The notes under the pieces were generated by a model. The model did not search any database, was not told where the DNA came from, and saw only the letters and a program-made list of their open reading frames with translations. A program made the position numbers and the translations under genes. From Nocardia uniformis NBRC 13702 (GTDB lineage Bacteria; Actinomycetota; Actinomycetes; Mycobacteriales; Mycobacteriaceae), in NCBI RefSeq assembly GCF_001613345.1, contig NZ_BDCE01000019.1, positions 62,001-126,000 on the forward strand: a stretch of DNA of 64,000 nt, read 5' to 3'. Below, piece by piece: positions 42,182 to 50,615 of this stretch. Position 1 is the first letter of the stretch, and the number at the start of each line of letters is the position of its first letter.

Positions 42182-44797
42182 ATGACCACCCTTCCGGGGC
42201 CAGACTTCCAGCCGGTTCCGAATCGTCATATCTCGATGCGGCTCGGCCTGCCCGAGCTGGCCTTCCCGACGGTGGTCCGACCGGAGCTGCGCTACCGCTT
42301 CGATACCGCCGCGGTGTCATTGGACGGGCGGGTGCTGCTGGTCTGCGCGCCGGCGGGTAGCGGGAAGACCGTCGCCCTCTCCGACTGGGCCGAGTACCTG
42401 CTGGATACCCGGCCGGGCATGCAGGTGGCGTGGCTCGCCATGACCGAGCCGACCGCGCGGGCCGAGGAATTGCGGATCGCACTGCGCACCAGTCTCGAGC
42501 TCTCCCCCGGCACCGATCACATTCCCACCGGTCTGCTCGACCCGGCGGAGCTGCCGGTCGCACCCACGGTATTGATCATCGACGATGCCCATTTGATTAC
42601 CGATCCGCTGGCCCTCGCCGGTCTCGAACAGCTGCTGCACGATCTGCCCGCCTCCATGACGGTGGTTTTTTCGGGCCGTTTCGAACCGCCGCTGCGCTGG
42701 CACGGGCTGGATCTACTGGGACGGCTGATCCGGGTCGGCACCCATGAGCTGGCACTGAGCGGGGAACAGATTCGCGCGCTGTGTGCCCAGCACGACTGCG
42801 CACTCGACGACAGCGAGCTCGATACCGTTATGGGGCTCACCCGCGGCTGGGCGGCGCTGGTCCGAATCGCCGCGATATACCTTGCGGCGCAACCGGATCG
42901 CGCCACGGGGCTGGCGGTGCTGGCGCGGCCCGCGCACGCGGTCTCCGACTTCCTGGTCGGCGAGCTCATGACCGTGCTGGACCCCGGAATTCGCGAATTC
43001 CTCTGCCGCACCAGCATTCCCGACTCGTTCACCGAGGAACTCGCCGAGCAACTGACGGCACGGGAGTTGCCGGACCGGGGTAGCGCTCGCGATGCGCTCG
43101 GCGAGTTGGAGCGGATGAACTTCCCCGTCGCCTACGAATCCGAGGGCGACGAGCTGTGGTTCCGCTACCACCCGATGCTGCGGGCCTATCTGCGTGCGGA
43201 GGCGCGCGGACTGGGTCCGGAGACCATGGCGGACCTGCATGCGCGGACCGCCCACTGGTACATCTGCCACGGCAGACCCGGGGCGGCGCTGCCGCATCTG
43301 CTGGAACAGTCCGATCACCTGCAGCTGAGCGCGTTTCTCCGCGATCAGGCGCTCGGACTCATTCTCGACGGCGGGGGAAGTCACCTCTTCGGCGCGCTGG
43401 AACGGGTGGAGCCGGCGCTGGCCGCCGACGCCTACGTTCGCCTGCTGCGGATTGTGGACGCACTGGTGCACGACGATATCGCCGCCGCCACCACCTATTT
43501 GGAACTCATGCCGAATGATGTCGCCGAGGCGGATTCGTTCGTACCCAGAACGTGGCTGCGGGTGCTGTCGGCGGCGGTCGCGGTCGACGCGGCCATGGCC
43601 GGGGGCGACTCGCTCGGCGCTATTACCGCACCGCACAGTTTGAACTCGACCGGAAACTCCGATATCGACTGCTACGCGGCGGTGCAGTTGGCGCTGCTCA
43701 TGGTGGTTCGTGGCGATGTGGCCGGGGGTGAGCGGCACCTGCGGCGGGGACTGGCGCTGGCCGCGCACACGCGGCATTCCCGGCTGGCGGTGCGCTCCAT
43801 GATCCGTCTCGCCGCGGCTGCGGGTGTGGCGGGCGGTATCGCATCCATGCGCGAAAGAGCTTCGCGCGCATTGGATATCGCGAATGATTATGAGCTACAG
43901 GAATCACCTGATCTCGCGCAGATCATCTCCATGACCGGCCTGGCGGCCTATTTGCAGGGTGACGAGCCCGCCCGCCGACATTTCGCCGGTGATCTCACCG
44001 CGCGCGTGCGGTCGGGCGAGCTCGCACCGGGCGGGCACGCCCATGTGGTGGCGCTGCTGATCAGCTTCGATGACGCCGATAACCGGCATGTGGCCGCACA
44101 GGCACTGCGACACAGCATGGCTCTGCACCTGGAGCGCTCCGAGCCCCTACTGACCCGGGGCCTGCTGTCGCCGGTGGTGTGGGCGCTGCTGCGCGTACCG
44201 GATCCGCGTCCCACCGAACAGCTGGTCGAGTACGCGCAGCGGGTGCTGGGTGATGACCCTTCGGTGGTGGTGTGCCAGGCGGCGCTGGCGGCGGTGGCCC
44301 ATAAACCGCGATCGGTGCGCGCACTACTGGAACCGCTGCTCGAAATCGACACCTATCCGGTGGCCGTCACCACCATCTGGCTGCTGTACGCCGAAGCCCA
44401 AGCGGCCCTATGCAATTCACTGAAGGCCTACGAATCCTTGGAGAACGCGCTGCACGTCGCGACTCCCGATCATCTGGTCCGTCCATTCCTCGACGTCCCC
44501 GCCGCCCTGGATCTACTGGATACCTACGCGGGCCGGTTCGCACACCGCAATGGTTTCGCCGACCGGGTCCGGCATCACCCGGTGGCGCACCGCGGTATCG
44601 CTCCCCCCGCACTCACCGAGACCGAACTGACGGTGCTCAAACAATTGCCCTCCGGCCGCACCGCCCAGCAGATCGCCGACGACCTGGGCGTCTCCATCAA
44701 TACCGTCAAAACCCATCTGCGCGGCATCTACACCAAACTCGATACCAATTCCCGCATGGCGGCACTGGAACAGGCCCGCCGTCACGGTCTTCTCTGA
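42182..44797 (+). CDS. Large MalT-like ATP-binding LuxR regulator
   Basis: 871 residues. STAND/MalT layout: Walker A CAPAGSGKT (residues 55-63), Walker B-like VLIIDDAHLI, winged-helix and helical repeat region over about residues 300-790, and a C-terminal LuxR helix-turn-helix (LTETELTVLKQLPSGRTAQQIAD...SINTVKTHLRGIYTKL). Such regulators activate target promoters on binding an inducer and ATP. The natural target is unknown; divergent or downstream genes do not suggest one. The short gene following it is in the same direction. Confidence 0.9.
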   Translation: MTTLPGPDFQPVPNRHISMRLGLPELAFPTVVRPELRYRFDTAAVSLDGRVLLVCAPAGSGKTVALSDWAEYLLDTRPGMQVAWLAMTEPTARAEELRIALRTSLELSPGTDHIPTGLLDPAELPVAPTVLIIDDAHLITDPLALAGLEQLLHDLPASMTVVFSGRFEPPLRWHGLDLLGRLIRVGTHELALSGEQIRALCAQHDCALDDSELDTVMGLTRGWAALVRIAAIYLAAQPDRATGLAVLARPAHAVSDFLVGELMTVLDPGIREFLCRTSIPDSFTEELAEQLTARELPDRGSARDALGELERMNFPVAYESEGDELWFRYHPMLRAYLRAEARGLGPETMADLHARTAHWYICHGRPGAALPHLLEQSDHLQLSAFLRDQALGLILDGGGSHLFGALERVEPALAADAYVRLLRIVDALVHDDIAAATTYLELMPNDVAEADSFVPRTWLRVLSAAVAVDAAMAGGDSLGAITAPHSLNSTGNSDIDCYAAVQLALLMVVRGDVAGGERHLRRGLALAAHTRHSRLAVRSMIRLAAAAGVAGGIASMRERASRALDIANDYELQESPDLAQIISMTGLAAYLQGDEPARRHFAGDLTARVRSGELAPGGHAHVVALLISFDDADNRHVAAQALRHSMALHLERSEPLLTRGLLSPVVWALLRVPDPRPTEQLVEYAQRVLGDDPSVVVCQAALAAVAHKPRSVRALLEPLLEIDTYPVAVTTIWLLYAEAQAALCNSLKAYESLENALHVATPDHLVRPFLDVPAALDLLDTYAGRFAHRNGFADRVRHHPVAHRGIAPPALTETELTVLKQLPSGRTAQQIADDLGVSINTVKTHLRGIYTKLDTNSRMAALEQARRHGLL

Positions 44798-44846
44798 CCG
44801 TGGATTCACCCGCCACGTGTGAGGCGCGGCGCGATACTCGCGGCGC

Positions 44847-45122
44847 ATGCTGAATACCGACAGCCCACCCGGTCTGCCGACCAGCCCCCCGGAAGGGATC
44901 CGGCCGATGATCGTATCCAGTCCGAGCCGCTACGAGTTCATCCTCGACGGTGAACTGTCCGAACGCGCCCTGGCCGCCTTCCCGGAATTGTCCGGTCGCC
45001 ACCGCGCCCTGACCACGAGCCTGTTCGGCCCGGTACCGGACGGCACCATCATGCGCGGAATCCTCGCCCGCATAGACGATCTCGGGTTGACGCTCTTGGA
45101 GATGCGCAGGTTGCCCGACTAG
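44847..45122 (+). CDS. Small conserved-looking protein of unknown function
   Basis: 91 residues from the ATG at 44847; the ATG at 44907 (MIVSSPSRYEFILDGEL) may be the true start, since the first 20 residues are Pro-rich and uninformative. The core YEFILDGELSERALAAFPEL...GPVPDGTIMRGILARIDDLGLTLLEMRRLPD has the look of a small ferredoxin-like alpha/beta fold common in actinobacteria. No function known. It may be transcribed with the MalT-like gene. Confidence 0.6.
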   Translation: MLNTDSPPGLPTSPPEGIRPMIVSSPSRYEFILDGELSERALAAFPELSGRHRALTTSLFGPVPDGTIMRGILARIDDLGLTLLEMRRLPD

Positions 45123-45161
45123 CTCCGGTGCGGGACCGCGGCATCCGGTGGCGTCGGCCTA

Positions 45162-45530
45162 TCAGGCGCGGTCGTGGAGAGTGATCCGATAGCCGTCGGG
45201 GTCGGCGAAGGTGAATGTCCGACCGAAGGGGCCGTCGATCGGCGCGGAGACAATGGTGTGACCGTCGGCGACGAGAGCATCGTGAATGGCCTGGACGTCG
45301 GTGGCGTGCAGCCAGATCGCGGCACCGATGCCGGGCTGAGCAACGGATGCGAAATCGGTGCCGGGAACGACGTCGCGGAGTGCGAACGCGATCGGCTTCG
45401 TCTCGAAGACGACGGCGTGCGGGGGCCCGGCCTGCGAGCGGACGAGGCCGAGGTACCGCTCATAAAACGCCTGCGAAGCGTCGAGGTCGCGCGCTTGGAG
45501 CGAGATGAAATCGGGGCCGGTAACGGGCAT
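45162..45530 (-). CDS. VOC (glyoxalase/bleomycin-resistance) family protein
   Basis: 122 residues, a paired beta-alpha-beta-beta-beta fold: DFISLQARDLDASQAFYERYLGL in the first module and TFTFADPDGYRITLHD with the metal-site glutamate position replaced by Thr/Leu-type residues at the end. GTDFASVAQPGIGAAIWLHATDVQAIHDALVADG is the second module. It could be a lactoylglutathione-lyase-like enzyme or drug binder. It is divergent from the MarR gene, whose twin operators lie between them. Confidence 0.87.
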   Translation of the reverse strand: MPVTGPDFISLQARDLDASQAFYERYLGLVRSQAGPPHAVVFETKPIAFALRDVVPGTDFASVAQPGIGAAIWLHATDVQAIHDALVADGHTIVSAPIDGPFGRTFTFADPDGYRITLHDRA

Positions 45531-45550
45531 GACGATACTCCTTCTCTACG

Positions 45551-45594
45551 TGTCAGTCTCCTGACACAGGTCAGTGTATGTCAGAATACTGACA
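45551..45594. promoter_or_regulatory. Twin MarR-type operators
   Basis: Two identical-design palindromes TGTCAG-N4-CTGACA occur at 45551-45566 and 45579-45594, their centres 28 bp apart. The second ends on the A of the MarR start codon. They fill the 63-base divergent region of the VOC and MarR genes and are almost certainly the binding sites of this MarR protein. Confidence 0.8.
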
Positions 45595-46052
45595 TGAGTC
45601 GAGACGGTGTCGGCGTCGACCTGGAGACGTCCCTGGGCTACCTGCTGAAAGAGGCGTCGAGCGCGCTCCGCGTGGCCATGGAGGAGGTGCTGCGCCCGCT
45701 CGGAATGAGCGTGACGCACTACTCCTGCCTCGAACTGCTGACGCAACGGCCGGGCCTGTCGAACTCCGAACTCGCACGGGGCGCGTTCGTGACCCGACAG
45801 ACGATGAACGTGCTACTCCAGGCCCTGGAACGCGACGGCTACGTGATCAGGCCCGCGGAGGCACCCGTCGGGAAGGTTCTTCCCACGCGGCTCACACCTC
45901 GCGGGCGACGGAGCCTCGACAAGGCAAGCGCAGCGGTACGGTCCGTCGAGGTCAGAATGCTGTCCGGCCTGACCGAGGCCGAACAGTCGGCCGCGCTTGG
46001 AATCCTGCGGACCATGATCGGTTCGCTGCGCGATGGCAACGACGGCGCATAG
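45594..46052 (+). CDS. MarR-family regulator
   Basis: 152 residues from the ATG at 45594. The winged helix-turn-helix is PGLSNSELARGAFVTRQTMNVLLQALERDGYVIRP with the wing GKVLPTRLTPRGR. MarR proteins repress their own and divergent genes and are released by small ligands. It is divergent from the VOC gene and overlaps its own operator with its start codon, so initiation and repression are directly linked. Confidence 0.92.
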   Translation: MSRDGVGVDLETSLGYLLKEASSALRVAMEEVLRPLGMSVTHYSCLELLTQRPGLSNSELARGAFVTRQTMNVLLQALERDGYVIRPAEAPVGKVLPTRLTPRGRRSLDKASAAVRSVEVRMLSGLTEAEQSAALGILRTMIGSLRDGNDGA

Positions 46053-46081
46053 CTCGTTCCCCGATGTGTGAGGCTCGGCGT

Positions 46082-46531
46082 ATGGATAGAGCCAAGCGGT
46101 GCACACTGTGGGTGGCGGCGGCGCCGATCGCGTTCGCCATCGGCCTCGTACTGTTCGCCTTCTTCGAATCCGTCGCGCTCAACTGGATGCCGTCCTTCGC
46201 GGCGTACTGGCTGTTCCAAGTGGTGTTCCTCGGCGTCCTCTTCGTCCCGGGAATCGCGCTGTTGACAATCGGCGCGTACCTGTTCGAGTCACGTCCGCGC
46301 GCGGGCCGCGTGATCGCCGCACTCGGTCTGATCTGGACGTCCATGCTGGCCGCACTGAACGTGTACTTCACCTTCGAGCAGACCTTCACCGACCCGAATC
46401 CCCATGAGCCCTCATTCCTCCCACGGCTCTCGATCCTCGAGGCGACCATTACCAGCGCACCATTCGTCCTGCTGATCCTGGGAACCATCCACGCCGCCCG
46501 CGTCATCCGGTCGGCGCCATCGGCTAGCTGA
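46082..46531 (+). CDS. Four-helix membrane protein of unknown function
   Basis: 149 residues from the ATG at 46082. Hydrophobic segments at about residues 8-30, 40-67, 80-98 and 122-142. No conserved motif recognised. It starts 29 bases after the MarR stop and may be co-transcribed with it. Confidence 0.65.
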   Translation: MDRAKRCTLWVAAAPIAFAIGLVLFAFFESVALNWMPSFAAYWLFQVVFLGVLFVPGIALLTIGAYLFESRPRAGRVIAALGLIWTSMLAALNVYFTFEQTFTDPNPHEPSFLPRLSILEATITSAPFVLLILGTIHAARVIRSAPSAS

Positions 46532-47046
46532 CACTTCACCATCCCACGTGAGATTGGACGACGGTACCGGCTATGGCCATACGTCGACTCCTGGACGGGA
46601 CGCATGTCGTGACGGCGCTCCGCCCGCTCCACCTCGCGAGCGGTACACGAATCCGGACTCGACTCGATTGACGACCGCTACTGACCAACCGCCATGTACA
46701 ACGGTGGCCGAAAGTTGTTCGGGCGGTGGCGAGTAAGTAATTCGCGCAGCGCCTCCGTAGTGGATGGGTTGATAGCGGAGACGATTTCGGCGACCCTGCG
46801 CACGGTGAGCGCATTGACACCGCCACCAGCGGCAATCGCTATCGCACTCGGCATGTCAGCACCGACTTTCGTTTTGTTCGCGCACCGACGGATGCAGGAG
46901 TCTGTTGCGGTGCCGCCGCCGCTCGAGTCTTGTTCAGCGCTGCGAGGGCTGGATCTGGCTTCTCCCTCATCCAATGGTGACCGCAACCATGCGGCCACCG
47001 AGGATCATGCCGTGTGGCGCGTCGCAACTAGCGTGGCGACAGCAAT
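46532..47046. other. 515 bases without a supported gene
   Basis: Two overlapping open frames of about 106 (minus, 46678-46998) and 120 codons (plus, 46694-47056) exist, but neither has a good ribosome site or a recognised domain. The minus frame's end (about 40 residues from VRRVAEIV) looks the more protein-like and might be the remnant of a lost gene. The base composition is more balanced than in the surrounding genes, and the stretch borders the toxin-antitoxin module. Confidence 0.4.
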
Positions 47047-47072
47047 ATGTACATGATGTACATCATGTACAT
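47047..47072. promoter_or_regulatory. Perfect 26-bp palindrome, toxin-antitoxin operator
   Basis: Three ATGTACAT/TGTACA units, centred nine bases apart, form one perfect palindrome from 47047 to 47072, 30 bases before the antitoxin start. Multiple in-phase operators of this sort are typical of toxin-antitoxin promoters with conditional cooperativity. Confidence 0.75.
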
Positions 47073-47102
47073 GGGCCTGCGACAGAGGGGACCGAAGAAC
47101 CG

Positions 47103-47543
47103 ATGACGACCGTAGAGCGAATCACGTCTGTCGAGCGATACAACTCCATGAACAGCGCTAGAGAACACTTCGCCCAGATGCTGACCACCGCCGAACAAGG
47201 CAACGTGGCCGTTGTGTCCCGAAAGGGGAAGGATTCCGCGCTGGTGGAGGTTGGGCGACTCCGGTGGCTGCTATCCCACATCATCAGCGCCCATGAACCG
47301 CAGATAGTGCGGGAAAACAATAACTGGGTGGCATATCTGCCGGGTCTTCCACTGGCGGTGGAGGAGCCCGATTTCGACACGGCAGTCAATGCTTTGATCG
47401 AAGCGATGCGCGAGTACGCCGCCGACTGGCAGGACCACCTCCATGCGGCGCTCAACCACCGAAAGAACGTCGACTTCGTACAGTTCGTGGAGCTATCCAC
47501 CGACGACCAACTGAGAGAGTGGTTGACGGCGGCCGAACAGTGA
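47103..47543 (+). CDS. Antitoxin, Phd/YefM N-terminus fused to a HicB-like domain
   Basis: 146 residues from the ATG at 47103. The first 50 (NSMNSAREHFAQMLTTAEQGNVAVVSRKGKDSALVEV) follow the Phd/YefM DNA-binding pattern; the rest (NNWVAYLPGLPLAVEEPDFDTAVNALIEAMREYAADW) follows the HicB partial RNase-H fold seen in antitoxins. The catalytic status of the HicB part is unknown. The stop overlaps the GTG of the next gene (GTGA), giving antitoxin-first coupled translation, and the palindrome upstream fits autoregulation. Confidence 0.75.
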   Translation: MTTVERITSVERYNSMNSAREHFAQMLTTAEQGNVAVVSRKGKDSALVEVGRLRWLLSHIISAHEPQIVRENNNWVAYLPGLPLAVEEPDFDTAVNALIEAMREYAADWQDHLHAALNHRKNVDFVQFVELSTDDQLREWLTAAEQ

Positions 47544-47974
47544 CCCAATTTCCCCCAGGCAACAAGAAGGCCCACGAAACGTTCTGCCACAACGACGAAT
47601 GGATACGGGTCCGCAACGCTACGGGCGGTATGGTCAGGCACCACAGCACCTGGGAACTGCCGCTTCCGGACGGCCGCGTCCTGCGCACCCGCATCTCACG
47701 GCCCGTGGACAACACCGACTACGGACCCAAGATGTGGTGCCAGATCCTGAAGGACCAACTCGAGGTCAGCGAGGCTCAATTCTGGAGATGCGTCAATGAT
47801 CGCGTTCGTCCGGCACGCACGCCAGGAACAGTCACGATCCCCGACAAAGAGCCCATACCGCTCGGCGTCGTCGAGAAACTGATCCGGCTGGTGCACCTGA
47901 CACCGGAGGAGATCGAGACAATGACCAAGGATCAGGCTGCAGCCCGTCTCAACCAATTCAGGGCCGAACAGTAA
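47540..47974 (+). CDS. Probable toxin of the type II module
   Basis: 144 residues from a GTG overlapping the antitoxin stop. A conserved-looking segment (ETFCHNDEWIRVRNATGG...HHSTWELPLPDGRVLRTRISRP, then YGPKMWCQILKDQLEVSEAQFWRCVND) resembles actinobacterial proteins annotated as cytotoxic translational repressors. I do not see the HicA Gly-His pair in standard spacing, nor a RelE fold by eye. The C-terminal part LTPEEIETMTKDQAAARLNQF is helical. Toxin function is inferred from position. Confidence 0.65.
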   Translation: MTQFPPGNKKAHETFCHNDEWIRVRNATGGMVRHHSTWELPLPDGRVLRTRISRPVDNTDYGPKMWCQILKDQLEVSEAQFWRCVNDRVRPARTPGTVTIPDKEPIPLGVVEKLIRLVHLTPEEIETMTKDQAAARLNQFRAEQ

Positions 47975-48085
47975 CTGCCTGATACCGAGATCCCGAACCG
48001 ATAGCGGGCACCAGGTCCTTCCTGCATGAAATACGCAGTGGGAGTTAGGGTCTTGTCGGGGGCACGAACTGGATGAGGGTGAATC

Positions 48086-49009
48086 ATGGGAAGACACGTC
48101 ATCGCCGGTGCCGGGCAGGTCGGCGCACATCTCGCGCGGCATCTGCTCGCGCAGGGACACGAGGTGGTGGTTGTTACGCGGTCGGGGTCCGGTCCTGCCG
48201 AGGCTGAGCGCGTCACGGCCGATGTCACTGATAGTGAGCGGCTCACGCAGATCACCAAAGGTGCTGATGCCCTGCACAATTGCGCAGGTCCGGCCTATAC
48301 GCGCTGGGCGCGGGATTGGCCTCCGCTGGCGGCCTCGCTGCTGACCGCGGCCGAGGCAACGGATGCGGTACTCGTCACCGCGGGCAACCTTTACGGGTAC
48401 GGCCCCGTGAACGGGCCTATGACGGAAGACCTTCCACTCACCGCACCGGGCACCAAGGGGCAGGTCCGGGCTCGCATGTGGACCGATGCGCTCGCCGCGC
48501 ACGAGGCGGGCCGCGCCCGGATCACCGAGGTCCGCGGCTCGGACTACTTCGGTCCGGGGGCGAGCGATCAGACCCCGGTCGGCACCCGATTCGTACCGTC
48601 CCTGCTGGCCGGAAAGCGGACCGTCTACCTCGGCGACCCGGACCAGCCGCATTCGTGGACGTATCTGCCCGATGTCGCCACGGCGATGGCGACGGTGGCG
48701 ACCGATGAGCGAGCCTGGGGTAAGCCGTGGCATGTCCCCAATAACCCGCCGCTGTCCGCCCGCGCCCTGGCCGAGCGACTGTGCGCCCACGCCGAGGCTC
48801 CCGCCCCGCGCGTAACCCCGATACCGGGACCGATCCGCTTCGCGCTCGAACTGGCGTCTCCCCTGGTACGCGAGCTGAAGGAGACCCGCTACCAATTCGA
48901 CCGCCCCTTCATCGTCGATTCCTCCGCCTTCGAGACCACCTTCGGCGTCACCGCCACCCCGCTCGACGAGGCGGTTGCCGCCACGGTCGCGGCGGCCCGC
49001 AACGATTGA
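48086..49009 (+). CDS. NAD-dependent epimerase/dehydratase family protein
   Basis: 307 residues, atypical extended SDR. Cofactor motif AGAGQVGAHLARHLL near the N-terminus, then the segment VLVTAGNLYGYGPVNGPMTED where the Tyr of the SDR family sits, and YFGPGASDQTPVG. The Y-x3-K catalytic pair is not clear, as in many atypical members. Probably a sugar- or isoprenoid-modifying oxidoreductase; substrate unknown. Monocistronic. Confidence 0.82.
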   Translation: MGRHVIAGAGQVGAHLARHLLAQGHEVVVVTRSGSGPAEAERVTADVTDSERLTQITKGADALHNCAGPAYTRWARDWPPLAASLLTAAEATDAVLVTAGNLYGYGPVNGPMTEDLPLTAPGTKGQVRARMWTDALAAHEAGRARITEVRGSDYFGPGASDQTPVGTRFVPSLLAGKRTVYLGDPDQPHSWTYLPDVATAMATVATDERAWGKPWHVPNNPPLSARALAERLCAHAEAPAPRVTPIPGPIRFALELASPLVRELKETRYQFDRPFIVDSSAFETTFGVTATPLDEAVAATVAAARND

Positions 49010-49125
49010 GCGAAGGTCTGTCGTGGCGGGCGAACACCGCCGGTGACCTGCGATAAGGTCAGGTCCGCGTGCTGTTTTGATCGTGCTCAGTGATCGGCTC
49101 CCCAACGTAGGAGGATCGACGATCC

Positions 49126-49533
49126 ATGGTCACCTTTCGGAATTGTCAACGCTCCGCCCGCCGCTCGACCGTTTTCGCGGCGATGGGAGCGGCCGTGGTG
49201 TTCGCCGCCGCTCCCTCCGTCGCCGCCAGCATTATCGACGTCACCACCGCCACCCCGAGCAGCGTCGAGGTCGAGTACACCTGCGCTCCCAGCGCCGGAG
49301 TGAAATGGCTTATGGTCAAGGTCGGTGCACCCCATGCGACACAGCCCGCCGCATCGGGCGAACACGACGACCCCACCTGCGACGGCACCCCGCACAGCGA
49401 CACCGTCTCGCTGACGGGAGCGGCGGGCCAAGAGCCGTTGCATTCGGGTGCGGTCGTTCAGGTCCAGGTCGCAATGGTCGACGGGCGCAACGACCTCGTC
49501 TACACGAACGTGAAGCTGCTCAATCTGGAATGA
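49126..49533 (+). CDS. Small secreted protein of unknown function
   Basis: 135 residues. Signal peptide RRSTVFAAMGAAVVFAAAPSVAA with a clear AxA site. The mature part has two cysteines (YTCAPS and DPTCDG), probably a disulfide, in a beta-sandwich-like sequence. Small secreted proteins of this kind are common in Nocardia; no function known. It converges on the next gene four bases away. Confidence 0.75.
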   Translation: MVTFRNCQRSARRSTVFAAMGAAVVFAAAPSVAASIIDVTTATPSSVEVEYTCAPSAGVKWLMVKVGAPHATQPAASGEHDDPTCDGTPHSDTVSLTGAAGQEPLHSGAVVQVQVAMVDGRNDLVYTNVKLLNLE

Positions 49534-49537
49534 CGCC

Positions 49538-50344
49538 CTACTGCGCGCGCAGCACGAGAATGCCCGGAACCGAGCTCACGTAATCGGCGAAGGGCGAGTC
49601 GACCACCTTGTTGTGGGCCGCGAGCGAAGAGGCGTTGCGAAAGACCGGACCCTCGGGCGTCGCGACGAAGATGCCGACATGGGTGACATCCAGACCCGCC
49701 TGGTCGCTATACGCACCGATGTAATCACCGGTGCGGAGCTGCCCGATCACATTCGCGTCGACGGCGGCGCCGGGGATGTAGGTGATGTCGCGATCGACCA
49801 CCGGGATGCCGGGAAGGTATTGCCCGCCATCGGCTTTCGCATTGAGGCGCTTGGGAACGGTGACCGCCGAGGGACTCACCGCTGCCGTGATGTCGGTGGC
49901 GGCGGTCCGCGCGGTGTGCGACCAGTCGGTAAAGAAATGCTTGCGGTTCGCGAAATCGACTCGGCCCCCGGCGTAGCGGGTCTCGATCAGATTCGCTACG
50001 AACTGATCCCGATCGCTGGACCTGCTGAGCGCTTCGACGTAATCCAGATACGTGAAGCAGTCGACCCGCCGGAAGTCGATTACCAGCTCTTCGGGCTGGG
50101 TCGCCGAGCCGATGAGCATATTCGCGCCATACGGCGTTCCGAGGAACCGGCTCGACAGCAGTTCGATCAGCTCGCCCTTGGACTTGCCGGAGCCGCGCAG
50201 GGCCAGCAGCTCGTCGAGCTTTGCCGAGGTAGCGTCATCGATAGTGGTGCCGGTGGGGGCAGCGGACGTCGCGGGCGCGACGAGTGCGGTGCCACCGACG
50301 AAAGCCAATGCGACGAGCAGTAGTCGAAGGAACACCTCGCCCAC
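49538..50344 (-). CDS. Secreted DUF1460 (NlpC/P60-fold amidase-like) protein
   Basis: 268 residues from a GTG at 50344; a second GTG at 50335 would give a shorter N-terminus. Signal peptide LLLVALAFVGGTALVAPATSA. FLGTPYGANMLIGSA and FRRVDCFTYLDYVEAL carry the DUF1460 active-site cysteine, VTHVGIFVATPEGPVFRNASS the histidine, both in the expected order. Relatives are amidases acting on cell-wall peptides or N-acetylmuramoyl substrates. Extracytoplasmic; role in wall remodelling is inferred. Confidence 0.82.
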   Translation of the reverse strand: MGEVFLRLLLVALAFVGGTALVAPATSAAPTGTTIDDATSAKLDELLALRGSGKSKGELIELLSSRFLGTPYGANMLIGSATQPEELVIDFRRVDCFTYLDYVEALSRSSDRDQFVANLIETRYAGGRVDFANRKHFFTDWSHTARTAATDITAAVSPSAVTVPKRLNAKADGGQYLPGIPVVDRDITYIPGAAVDANVIGQLRTGDYIGAYSDQAGLDVTHVGIFVATPEGPVFRNASSLAAHNKVVDSPFADYVSSVPGILVLRAQ

Positions 50345-50615
50345 CCTAGTCGGCCCGCGTGACCATCCTCACCCTCACGCCCGGCCGCATCCGCAGAAGT
50401 ACTGGTGAGCGAGCTACGTCACCGAACCACCGGGCCGGTGCGCGCCGAAAATCGAGTGAAGTTTGTCGTACCCCACAGGAATACTCACCGTCGACCGATG
50501 AGTTGAGTGAGCTATTCCCGTCTGTTCTCGTGTAGCGCCGAGACAGCGCCCAGTGACTCGACCTCGGCCCACGCACACGTCGCCCCGCTCTCACGAACGC
50601 CCCGGAGGTACCCGA

